Below are positions 27,320 through 35,069 of a DNA stretch of 64,000 nt, in pieces. Where the stretch lies: NCBI RefSeq assembly GCF_018399035.1, contig NZ_CP073760.1, positions 4,836,501-4,900,500 of the forward strand, read 5' to 3'. Below the pieces are notes generated by a model. That model worked only from the letters and a program-made list of their open reading frames with translations, did not search any database and had not been told where the DNA came from. Made by a program: the position numbers and the translations under genes. Position 1 is the stretch's first letter; the number at the start of each line of letters is the position of its first letter. This DNA is from Thiocapsa sp. Its GTDB lineage: Bacteria; Pseudomonadota; Gammaproteobacteria; Chromatiales; Chromatiaceae.

Positions 27320-28639
27320 CTAGAGTAGCCTTGAGATCAGGTAAAACCCGGCGAAGGCAGTTAACAGGATGAGACCAACGTAAGAGAACAGGATCATCGC
27401 CCTGCCCGGTCGGTCTTGCAGCGGCATCTCGTCTGAAGTCACGGCGCGGAGGTTCAGGTAACCCAAGATTGGCGCGGTGATGAATGACAGCGTGGCGGCG
27501 AAATCGACCATGCCGGTCAGGTTGCCGAGGAATTTCTGCAACACGATGACCGTCAGTACCGCAAGCAGGATGAGGGCGATCCAATAGGTGCGTCCGATAT
27601 CGTCGATCGGGCCGGGCCGCGTTTGGCTCAACACCTGAATCGACCGGTCGATCGCCCTGGGAAACCCATCGATGACGGTGATCGACGTGGAGATCATGGT
27701 CGTGAGCAATGCAATGAGCACGATCGGCCGGGCCCAATCTCCCAGCGTCCCGACATAGAGGTCGAGCAACTGCCCGGCGAACAGCGGGCCGCTCGGGTCA
27801 AAGGCGATTCCCGCCCCATGCATTACGGTGGCGCCCAGTGCGAGAAACGCGAACGCGAGAATGCCGGTGCCGATGTAGCCGATATTAAAATCGAGGCGGG
27901 CGCTTGAGACCGACGAGCGGCTGCCTGTGGATCGGTCCTTTGCCAATGTCCAGAGCGAGCTCCAGACGGACAAGTCGATGGCCGTCGGCATCCATCCCAT
28001 CAGCGCGAGCAGGAAACCAAGCTCGACGATGTTGGGATCGAACCGCGGCAAGGGTTCGAAGGTCGTGTAATCCGCGCTCGGCAGCGTGACGACCGCGGCG
28101 ACAAGCGTCGAGACGGCCAGCAGCGCCATGACCACCTTCATCGACGCATCCAGCAACCGATAGCGGCCGAGCCAGAGCATCAGCACCGCCGCCAGGCAGA
28201 TCGCTCCTCCCGTGAGCGCGAGCGGCACCTGGATGCCGAAGACGATGTTCAACAGATAGGCGGTGAACATCACCACGGCCACCTGTACGATCAGCGCGGT
28301 GGCCAGGGTGATGAACAGATAGAGCCAAAGCGCCCAGGAGCCGATGCGGCGATAACCCTCGACAAGGCTTTTACCCGTGGCGGCGGCATATCGGGGGCCG
28401 AACTCGAAGAACGGATACTTCAGCACCAAGGCCAGCAGGATGAACCCTGCGAGTCCGAACCCGGCAAGGGCGCCGGCGCGAGTCGATTGCACCAGATGCG
28501 ACACGCCAATCGACGCACCAGCCCAGAGCAGTCCTGGGCCGAAGGACAGCCAAAAAACGGCGCTGCGGCTGCGAGCGCTGTGAGGCGGCGCGGTTTCTCC
28601 CGCGCCTGCAACGGGCTTGTCAGTGCGCCGACGTATCAT
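27320..28639 (-). CDS. NRAMP-related membrane transporter
   Basis: This 439-residue protein has about eleven hydrophobic segments and aligns by eye with NRAMP proteins (FGPGLLWAG at the first helix, LSFITAPILGYLN near the tenth). The canonical metal motif DPGN of helix 1 is GVSH here, and the helix 6 MPH motif is replaced by GWMPTAID. Known Mn/Fe transporters need those residues, so the substrate is uncertain. The start ATG at 28639 overlaps the end of the acetolactate decarboxylase gene by 20 bases, implying co-expression. Confidence 0.82.
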   Translation of the reverse strand: MIRRRTDKPVAGAGETAPPHSARSRSAVFWLSFGPGLLWAGASIGVSHLVQSTRAGALAGFGLAGFILLALVLKYPFFEFGPRYAAATGKSLVEGYRRIGSWALWLYLFITLATALIVQVAVVMFTAYLLNIVFGIQVPLALTGGAICLAAVLMLWLGRYRLLDASMKVVMALLAVSTLVAAVVTLPSADYTTFEPLPRFDPNIVELGFLLALMGWMPTAIDLSVWSSLWTLAKDRSTGSRSSVSSARLDFNIGYIGTGILAFAFLALGATVMHGAGIAFDPSGPLFAGQLLDLYVGTLGDWARPIVLIALLTTMISTSITVIDGFPRAIDRSIQVLSQTRPGPIDDIGRTYWIALILLAVLTVIVLQKFLGNLTGMVDFAATLSFITAPILGYLNLRAVTSDEMPLQDRPGRAMILFSYVGLILLTAFAGFYLISRLL

Positions 28640-29417
28640 CCGGAACTGCGCCCCCCTGCTCTGCGCTCTTCAAATCGTTGCCGTGATCGGCGCCGAGATC
28701 GGCATTCAGGTAGGCCGGGACCATGGGCAACTGCACGTCCCAGCCATTGGTGTCGTCGATGCCGACCTTTGCCCCATTCAGCGACAGGTCCAGCACATGT
28801 CCGCCGATACTCCGGTCCGCGGAGAGAAAGTGCAGATGCAATCCCGCCACGTTGACGCCGTTCATGAAGGCGGGGCACCAGAAGCCCATCAGTGTGCCCT
28901 CGACATCTTTGCGCTCGAAAACGGCTTGATTTCGCGTGACGTCCACCAGCGGCGGGAAGGGTCTCTGCTGGCGCGCGACGCTGCGATAGGTGATGTTGGC
29001 AAAGCGCCCATCCACCCGAACGGCATAGGCAATGTTTCGGCTCGGCAGATTGCGTTCGAGCCATTGCGAGAACGCCGCGAAGTTCTCGAGCTCCGGCGCA
29101 TCAAGCACACGATCGGGCTCAAAATGAGTGACCGCCATGAACGGAGTGCCCGTCGAGGGCGGCATGACGTTCATGGAACCGTCGAAGGTCGCCTGATAGA
29201 CGATGCCGTCGAGCACCATCATTTCTCCATCGACGGCCTCGAAGGTGCCAAGGCCGAAGCCGCCGTGGTCCAGCACGTCGTCCACGGTCGCCACGCTGTC
29301 ATAGATGCCGGACAGCAGGGCGTCGATGGTGGATACCTGGTATAAGACATCGCGTTTGTCCTGGGCCTGCGCGCAGGACGCGACGGCGATCAAGATGCCA
29401 GTGATCAGTACGCGCAT
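28620..29417 (-). CDS. budA: alpha-acetolactate decarboxylase, exported form
   Basis: The ATG at 29417 has GGAG eight bases upstream. The first 19 residues (VLITGILIAVASCAQAQ) are a signal peptide, unusual for an enzyme that is normally cytoplasmic. The 265-residue protein matches the family: YQVSTIDALLSGIYDS, then DHGGFGLGTFEAVDGEM, TGTPFMAVTHF and the zinc site GLHLHFLSADRSIGGHVLD with three His. It converts acetolactate to acetoin. It is followed, with overlap, by the NRAMP-related transporter, and preceded by a truncated ARPP-1 piece and MerR copy 2. It lacks an obvious promoter of its own. Confidence 0.88.
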   Translation of the reverse strand: MRVLITGILIAVASCAQAQDKRDVLYQVSTIDALLSGIYDSVATVDDVLDHGGFGLGTFEAVDGEMMVLDGIVYQATFDGSMNVMPPSTGTPFMAVTHFEPDRVLDAPELENFAAFSQWLERNLPSRNIAYAVRVDGRFANITYRSVARQQRPFPPLVDVTRNQAVFERKDVEGTLMGFWCPAFMNGVNVAGLHLHFLSADRSIGGHVLDLSLNGAKVGIDDTNGWDVQLPMVPAYLNADLGADHGNDLKSAEQGGAVPDDTSAH

Positions 29418-29450
29418 GGACTTGCTCCGTGTGGTGAAAAGGAGGGGCCA

Positions 29451-29544
29451 CGCCATCGGCCAAGAGCGGGAACAGGGTCAGCTGACCGTGCTGCATCGGC
29501 GATCCGATGGTCACGCGGGACAAGCATTCGGCGATGACGGACAT
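29451..29544 (-). pseudogene. truncated ARPP-1 fusion gene, N-terminal piece
   Basis: The first 31-33 codons of the fusion gene are repeated here (MSVIAECLSRV ... LFPLLADGVA) with the same ribosome binding site. The frame then runs into the budA upstream region and stops at 29299. The rest of the gene is missing. Confidence 0.8.
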
Positions 29545-29615
29545 CCTGTGGTCTCCTTGAAGTGTCGCGGCCGGCGCACGCCATTGATCGCGCGCCGGTG
29601 TCCCGGGGTCCCGGT

Positions 29616-30146
29616 TCAGTCGTTGCCGACGAACAGCCGCTTGGCCTGTTCCAGCAATGCGTCGAGCCGGCGTTGATCGGCGCGGGCCAAGGGCCGGCGC
29701 ACATGCAATTCGATGTCGGGATGCAGGGTGATCCGCTCCCAGGTGCTGCGGGGCGGCGTCTTGGGAGCCGCCGCCGAATCGGTCCCGTGCGTAGGCGGCG
29801 TCTCAGGAATCGACTCGACCTGTCTCGTTTGGGCCATCACCTGGCGGACATAGTCGGCGGCCGAGCGCGGTTCGCCTTGAACCTCGCCCTCTAGCTCGGC
29901 AAGTGCTCGCGCCACCCCGACTGCATCGAGTCCGGCCAGCCGCGTCTTGATCAGGGCCAGCGGCTGGTGGGCATCCTGCAGGCGGCGGATCAGTCGGAGC
30001 CGATCCAGGTGCTCCCGGCTGTAGCTCGACGCCGGACCCCGACCATTGGGCGACGGCAAGAGTCCTTTCGCGAGGTAGTAGCGGATCGTCCGCACGGGGA
30101 CGTCGGCGGCGCGGCTCAGGCTGTTGATGTCCAGGGTCTCGTTCAT
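29616..30146 (-). CDS. MerR-family regulator (copy 2)
   Basis: This 176-residue paralogue of the regulator at 24046-24576 has the same start (MNETLDINSLSRAADVPVRT), helix-turn-helix and C-terminal segment (WERITLHPDIELHVRRPL). Differences cluster in the middle (for example LAGLDAVGVARALAELEGEV and MAQTRQVESIPE). The helix-turn-helix is almost unchanged, so both should read the same operator. It now sits upstream of budA and the NRAMP-related gene. The frame is intact. Confidence 0.87.
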   Translation of the reverse strand: MNETLDINSLSRAADVPVRTIRYYLAKGLLPSPNGRGPASSYSREHLDRLRLIRRLQDAHQPLALIKTRLAGLDAVGVARALAELEGEVQGEPRSAADYVRQVMAQTRQVESIPETPPTHGTDSAAAPKTPPRSTWERITLHPDIELHVRRPLARADQRRLDALLEQAKRLFVGND

Positions 30147-30153
30147 GGGAGTT

Positions 30154-30182
30154 AATATAGACAGTGACAGTTTTACTGTCAA
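30154..30182 (-). promoter_or_regulatory. merR copy 2 promoter and perfect operator
   Basis: TTGACA (30177-30182) and TATATT (30154-30159) are 17 bases apart on the minus strand. Here the dyad is a perfect palindrome, TGACAGT-TTT-ACTGTCA (30165-30181). As in copy 1 no ribosome binding site precedes the ATG at 30146. Confidence 0.7.
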
Positions 30183-30397
30183 TAAAGCGGCGCCGAGGAA
30201 CCAAGCCATACAGGTTGAAGAATCCGCAGACCCCTCGATGCAGGGATGAGCGCTGCCACCTCGCCTGTTGAAACCCGAAGCACGACGACCTGTCTGAGCC
30301 TGCTTCGATCCGTGCCTGACGAACGGCCGGTGTGATTTGATCGTGCCGTCCAGCCGGTCTGCGTCGTCCCGCCACCACATCTCGGAGAATGCTCCCG

Positions 30398-31135
30398 ATG
30401 AAACCCTGGAATCCGCGGTTGCTGCTGGTCGCCGGCTTGTGCCTGCTCGCAGCCGTCCAAGCGCATGCGCAATCCGAACCCGCCGCCGACAGCCTCTACA
30501 CCTTCCACACACCCAGCCGCGACGGGATCGGCAAGACCTATTTCGGCCGCGAGATCTCACAGGTCATGGGCCACCAAGGCGCCGCTTGGCTGGAGCGAAG
30601 GACCCGTGTCGTCGAGGAGCGGCCCGACCGGGTGGTGGAGGGCATGGGGCTCGCGCCCGATGCCCGGGTCGCCGACATCGGCGCCGGGACCGGCTATTTC
30701 ACCTTCCGCATCGCCGAGGCCGTCCCGACGGGTCGCGTCTACGCGGTCGACGTGCAACCGGAGATGCTCGAGGTCCTGCACAAGCGCATCGAGCGACGCA
30801 CGATCACCAACGTGGTCCCGGTCCTCGGCGCGGAGGATGATCCCAAGCTGCCGCCGGAGAGTCTCGATGCCGTGCTGCTCGTGGATGCCTACCACGAGTT
30901 CGCCCATCCCTACGAGATGATGCAGGGCATCCGCCGTGCGCTGCGACCGGGCGGACGGGTGTTCCTGATCGAGTACCGCGGCGAGGATCCACGGGTCCCC
31001 ATCAAACCGCTGCACAAGATGACCCAAGCGCAGGCGATCACCGAGCTCGAAGCCGTCGGGCTGCGCTGGGTCGAGAGCCTCGACATCCTGCCCACGCAGC
31101 ATTTCATGGTGTTCGAGAAACCCGCCGAGGGCTGA
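30398..31135 (+). CDS. exported SAM-dependent methyltransferase
   Basis: The 245-residue protein has a signal peptide (residues 1-24, LLLVAGLCLLAAVQAHA) and a class I methyltransferase domain. Its motifs are VADIGAGTGYFTFRIAE (motif I), VYAVDVQPEML, LPPESLDAVLLVDAYHEF and LRPGGRVFLIEYRGED. Export of a SAM-dependent enzyme is odd because SAM is cytosolic, but such proteins are common in proteobacteria and plants' bacterial relatives; their role is not settled. The start at 30398 has GGAG ten bases upstream. The SRPBCC gene follows four bases after its stop. Confidence 0.85.
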   Translation: MKPWNPRLLLVAGLCLLAAVQAHAQSEPAADSLYTFHTPSRDGIGKTYFGREISQVMGHQGAAWLERRTRVVEERPDRVVEGMGLAPDARVADIGAGTGYFTFRIAEAVPTGRVYAVDVQPEMLEVLHKRIERRTITNVVPVLGAEDDPKLPPESLDAVLLVDAYHEFAHPYEMMQGIRRALRPGGRVFLIEYRGEDPRVPIKPLHKMTQAQAITELEAVGLRWVESLDILPTQHFMVFEKPAEG

Positions 31136-31139
31136 TGCC

Positions 31140-31517
31140 GTGCACCGAATCGACCGCATTATCGAAGCCCCCGCCGGCGTCGCCTGGCGGATCCTGATCG
31201 ACACGCGTGAATGGCCGATCTGGGGGCCGAGCGTGCGCGCGGTGGAGGCACCAGCGGATCTGATCGGCCCCGGCATGCGAGGCCGGATCCAGACCCCGGT
31301 CGGCCTCTGGCTCCCCTTCGAGATCACCCGATGGGAGCCCGAGCATGTCTGGGCCTGGCGAGTCGCCGGCGTCGAGGCCACCGGGCATCGCGTCGATCCG
31401 CTCGGACCTTCTCGCTGTCGCCTCACCTTCGAGATCCCGCGCTGGGCACCCTTCTATCGCTCGGTTTGCGATGCGGCCTTGCGCCGGATCGAGGAGCGGG
31501 CGCGGACTTGCGCTTGA
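31140..31517 (+). CDS. SRPBCC-family protein
   Basis: The 125-residue protein starts at GTG 31140, four bases after the upstream stop, so it is co-transcribed. IDRIIEAPAGVAWRILIDT, then WPIWGPSV and FEITRWEPEHVWAW fit the polyketide-cyclase/START-like SRPBCC fold, which binds hydrophobic ligands. The 3' 85 bases are repeated in damaged form at 33343-33429. Confidence 0.78.
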   Translation: MHRIDRIIEAPAGVAWRILIDTREWPIWGPSVRAVEAPADLIGPGMRGRIQTPVGLWLPFEITRWEPEHVWAWRVAGVEATGHRVDPLGPSRCRLTFEIPRWAPFYRSVCDAALRRIEERARTCA

Positions 31518-31799
31518 ACTGAGCTTGATACGCGCCGACGCAAGGTGGGCGCGTAATCCATTCGCACCAAAAGGTCTCGATCCCGACAAACCGAGTGCTT
31601 ACCCTGGTGTGCGAGATCTGCCGCGCAACCTGGAACAACCGCATATCGACCCGGAGTTGACCCGACTGGAAGCGGCAGCATCGGAGGCGCAGCCGATCGA
31701 TCATGCGGTTCTGGACTGACTGCTGCGGGAGAGGATACTGCGGGAAACAGCGGAAGCCGACCGGCCGGGTGCCCGATCCACCTCTGCCATGCGCCACCT

Positions 31800-32834
31800 T
31801 TAGCGTTCAATAACCCCCGTTACCAGATCAAGCCGAAGTGCCTCGGCCTGCGTCAGCCAGCGGATGCGCTCGCTTGAGACATTGCCCGCGATGGCCACCA
31901 GCTCCGGATCGATCCCCATACTGCTGAAGTAGCGCAGATAGTTCGCGAGCAACTGCTGACCATCTTCAAGACTGCCTCCCCCGGCGAGAAGGGATGACCG
32001 ATGGATACCGATCTGCGAATCCGCAAATGCATACCGGTCAACGCCTCCGGCGAGCGCGAAGGTGCAGGCGCTCGCGCAGAGATCGCCCGCGAAGGTCTTG
32101 ATGTTGTTGCTTCTGACGTAGTAGCCGATCATCTGCGCCTCGGAGACCAGCCCGCCGCTGCTCTCCAGCCCCAGAACAGATGCACCGGTCCTGCGTAAAG
32201 CCTCGATGACAGCTTGCCCGTCCCCTTCCTCGAAGTCGCCGTCGAAGACGAGTACGGTCCCGCCGGAATCGGCGTCGAAGGAGGAGATCTTATCGTCGCC
32301 TGCCCGCGCATCGACTTCGGCCCGCGCGGTCGGCGGTTCGGAAAACGACGGCTGCAGCATTGGCGGAGCGACAATCTGCATGCAGTTGCGGTAGGCATTG
32401 TTGAACGCCAGTGCACTGCCAGAGAGGTCGACCATCAGGCTGCCGACATTCGTATCGATTCTGAGCCGATTGCCGTGCTTCAGATCGTAGACGGCCTTAT
32501 CCGAGAGAGTAAACGCAACCAGTGGGGTTCCTTCGACGTAGAATGGTTCAACGTCGACACCGTTGTAGGTGTTGGTGTCGATGATGAAGCGGACCGAGGT
32601 GATCTGGTCGTTTCCTGCCAGAGCGAAGTACGCATCATTGCAGTCGGCATCGGACGCGAAGATCACCCGCAGACTGATGCCGTTGTTAAATTCAGTCGAT
32701 GCGATGTTCCGATTCCAGTTCCACGCACCCTTGCCACCCTGCTCGATTATCGCTTGGGCCGCAACAGTTCCTGAGACCGAAGCGCCCATAATCAGGAGCG
32801 CCGCAAGTGTATTAAGAAAAGTTCTCTCTTTCAT
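31800..32834 (-). CDS. exported ClpP/crotonase-fold protein (COG3904-like)
   Basis: The start was set at ATG 32834, giving a signal peptide (residues 1-26, FLNTLAALLIMGASVSGTVAA). The N-terminal 165 residues hold a Cys pair and a strand-rich domain of unknown function. The C-terminal half (from about residue 195) has a ClpP-like core: VLVFDGDFEEGDGQA, LESSGGLVSEAQMIG, DLCASACTFALAGG and SQIGIHRSSL. SAC and HRS are placed where COG3904 periplasmic proteins keep the Ser/His catalytic pair. It may be a periplasmic serine protease. The long frame to 32915 is less likely. Confidence 0.78.
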   Translation of the reverse strand: MKERTFLNTLAALLIMGASVSGTVAAQAIIEQGGKGAWNWNRNIASTEFNNGISLRVIFASDADCNDAYFALAGNDQITSVRFIIDTNTYNGVDVEPFYVEGTPLVAFTLSDKAVYDLKHGNRLRIDTNVGSLMVDLSGSALAFNNAYRNCMQIVAPPMLQPSFSEPPTARAEVDARAGDDKISSFDADSGGTVLVFDGDFEEGDGQAVIEALRRTGASVLGLESSGGLVSEAQMIGYYVRSNNIKTFAGDLCASACTFALAGGVDRYAFADSQIGIHRSSLLAGGGSLEDGQQLLANYLRYFSSMGIDPELVAIAGNVSSERIRWLTQAEALRLDLVTGVIER

Positions 32835-32940
32835 GCTTCCTGCCAAACAGATCCTATTCTCGACCTCACCCTGCAGATACAGGGTCCTATGAACTTCTTT
32901 CATTTTTCCGGCCACCGCACGCAGGCCGTGAACGGCATCG

Positions 32941-33342
32941 GATAGGTCCTATCCCGTGTGATGATGCTCACCGGAGGAGTTAGCCTCTTTTCCGAGACCG
33001 TGGCACCGAGATTGTGCCGGGCCGTCGACGCAGACCGAGTCAGGCGGTCCGAGTGCGGTGGATCGAAGGTAGGATGGGTTCCAATCAACCGCCAGAACAG
33101 ATCGCCTTCGTTGCGGTTGCCACGTACGGGTTCCGTGAGATCGCCGAGTAGATCCTGACTCGTTGTGCTCATCTGTCCGGCAGTCCTTCGCTTCTCGTCT
33201 GAATTGGTCCGTCCCGCCAGGGCAAGAGATGTTCGAGGGCATCCGCTACCATGGGGCCAATAATATCACTCTCAGGAATACAAGTGACCTGTTATGTCCT
33301 CCCTTTGGCGGCAAGCTCAACCCAGCCCCTTCCCCAACATAA
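32941..33342. other. intergenic, no gene recognised
   Basis: Frames are open on both strands (for example 90 residues at 32900-33172 minus) but none looks like a family and none has a clear ribosome binding site. Confidence 0.4.
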
Positions 33343-33429
33343 AGATCCCCGCGCTGGGCACCCTTCTACCGCTTGGTTTGCGATGCGGCCTTACACCGGC
33401 TCGAGGAGCGGGCGCGGACTTGCGCGTGA
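33343..33429 (+). repeat. copy of the SRPBCC gene 3' end
   Basis: The sequence from GATCCCCGCGCTGGGCACC to GACTTGCGCGTGA matches 31434-31517 at about nine of ten positions. It keeps the end of the coding sequence but no start. Confidence 0.8.
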
Positions 33430-33582
33430 TCAAGTCGCCCCGTCGGTCCCCGATCGAGAGAACGGTTCTCCCGCGACAAACATGGGCGTTGACTGAGGCA
33501 TCAGTCGAGCGACTCGGACAGAACACATCTAGAATCCACCTCGCCTGCAAAGGAATCCTCGCAAACACCAGGAGAGCGCACC

Positions 33583-33762
33583 ATGAACGACTCCAACAAC
33601 CGCGTCACCGTCGTCGACATCCAGATGCCTTTTTGGTCCATGGTGGTCTTCATGGTGAAGGCGGCCATCGCGGCCATACCGGCCATCATCATCCTCTCCA
33701 TCTTTTTTGCGATCGTCACGGCGATCTTCACGGCCATGTTCGGCGGCATGCGCATGATGTAG
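33583..33762 (+). CDS. small membrane protein, 59 residues
   Basis: ATG 33583 is preceded by GGAGAG at a good distance. The product starts MNDSNNRVTVVDIQMPFWSM and continues with one long hydrophobic helix (MVKAAIAAIPAIIILSIFFA, then IVTAIFTAMFGG), ending MRMM. It would be a single-pass or hairpin inner-membrane protein, resembling short Chromatiaceae hypotheticals; no family name is recognised. The well placed ribosome binding site and high hydrophobicity support a real gene. Confidence 0.65.
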   Translation: MNDSNNRVTVVDIQMPFWSMVVFMVKAAIAAIPAIIILSIFFAIVTAIFTAMFGGMRMM

Positions 33763-34422
33763 CTGATGCAGAGGAGCTGTCCGGCCATTGTCTCCAGGGC
33801 GCCGCAGCGCAGACGCAACACGGGGTCGCCCTCCTTGCCGGGCGGGATGGCGTCAAGCAGGTGTGTGGCCCAGACAAGCATGCACCGCGCATCGCCCCGC
33901 GAAGGCGAGGGTCAGGATTCGTCGCTCACACAGGCAATAAAGTCCTCGATCGGTTTCCACGTATAGTGCTCGGTCGATCGAACCGACAGTTGACTGCTGC
34001 GTTGTGCATGATTGGTTGAGTGCGTTGACGATCGCATCCATCCGCGCGCTCACCGGCGCGGTGATGGCCGTAAGGTCCCGTCGTGCGCGGGGCGCGCCCC
34101 GGGGGACCGTTCAACTGCCCGATCTGGGGCCATGCGTTGCGTGCGTGCGCGGGCTGCAGGACGGTGGACTTGTTGACTGTGCGCTCTTCGCGACCCTGGT
34201 GAGTTTGAACCTTCAGTGAGTCGAGGGCGACCGGTGCGCTGCTGCCGCCGCTCACGGCAATTCCGGTGATCGGTCGCATCCCGAGATTGCCTAGGTACTC
34301 ATAGCAACGCCTGGCAGCACATCCCTCTCGGCTACCGCCCATGCGGTGTTCGTTGGATGACGGTCAAGCTGCAGCCCCTGACATCGGCTCGAGCGCGCAT
34401 CGACGCACGTCAAGCCTCCGTC
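33763..34422. other. intergenic, no gene recognised
   Basis: Short frames are open on both strands but none is supported. Both strands around 34050-34220 give protein-like translations, suggesting a decayed element rather than a gene. Confidence 0.4.
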
Positions 34423-35043
34423 TCAGGGCCGCCCCACACCCGTGAGGGGCGGGCTGCCCGCGTCGGGCTGGCCAGCCTCCAGCCGGTAGGCGTTGTGACA
34501 GGCGACACAGACCTCCTGCACCCGCTGCAGTTGCCGTAGGCTGTGCAGGGGGTCGTTGTGCGCCAACGCGTCGCGGCCAACATCGGCAATGGCCTCGCGC
34601 ATCTGGAGCATCATGAGGCGGAAGGGCTGTGGGAGGTTGCGCCGCATGCGCTCGAAGCGGCCCGGGTTAGGACGATGGCCGCCCGTCGCTGCCTGAGCGC
34701 TGTTCTGTTCCGCCATCGGAGGCGCAAGCGAGGGGCCATCGGAGGCCAGGATCCGCGCCCGTTCGAGCGGTGGGTGCACCTGCTCCGCCAGCCGTTGAAC
34801 TTCAATCATTTCGCCCTCGACTGCCGCAGCCAGGGTCGCCGTCGCGTAGACCAGATAACCGCGCATCTCTTCCAGAAGATGCTCGCGGTCGTTCTCCGGC
34901 AGTGTGACCGGCATGCGCGTTTCGACCTCCGCCAGCGCGCTGCCTGGAATGCTCAACAGCGCCATTAGCATCAGCATACGAGAAAGACGGGCACCGCAAC
35001 GGGCGGGCCGCAGCCGGGGTCCGTGATGGACTCTCTGTGTCAT
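34423..35043 (-). CDS. exported c-type cytochrome, cytochrome c'-like
   Basis: The 206-residue protein has a signal peptide (residues about 20-38, MLMLMALLSIPGSALA) and a helical mature part. A single heme-binding site, CVACHNAY, lies near the C-terminus (Cys179, Cys182, His183). A C-terminal CXXCH after a four-helix region is the layout of cytochrome c' and related proteins. It starts 26 bases after the stop of the TonB-dependent receptor gene, so the two are likely co-transcribed. The exact start is uncertain because of several Met codons. Confidence 0.78.
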   Translation of the reverse strand: MTQRVHHGPRLRPARCGARLSRMLMLMALLSIPGSALAEVETRMPVTLPENDREHLLEEMRGYLVYATATLAAAVEGEMIEVQRLAEQVHPPLERARILASDGPSLAPPMAEQNSAQAATGGHRPNPGRFERMRRNLPQPFRLMMLQMREAIADVGRDALAHNDPLHSLRQLQRVQEVCVACHNAYRLEAGQPDAGSPPLTGVGRP

Positions 35044-35069
35044 GGATGGGTGTCGCTCGGTTGGTGGAA

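Larger units (their letters stand above)
29446..30182. repeat. 737-bp duplication, second copy
   Basis: The block matches 23876-24612 with no insertions or deletions. The left border falls at GGCCA inside the fusion gene, and the right border lies just beyond the -35 box; flanks beyond are only weakly similar. Confidence 0.85.

Noticed and set aside
32900..33172. 90-residue minus-strand frame in the gap after the ClpP-like gene
   Set aside because: No ribosome binding site, no family features, and it overlaps the upstream region of a better supported gene.
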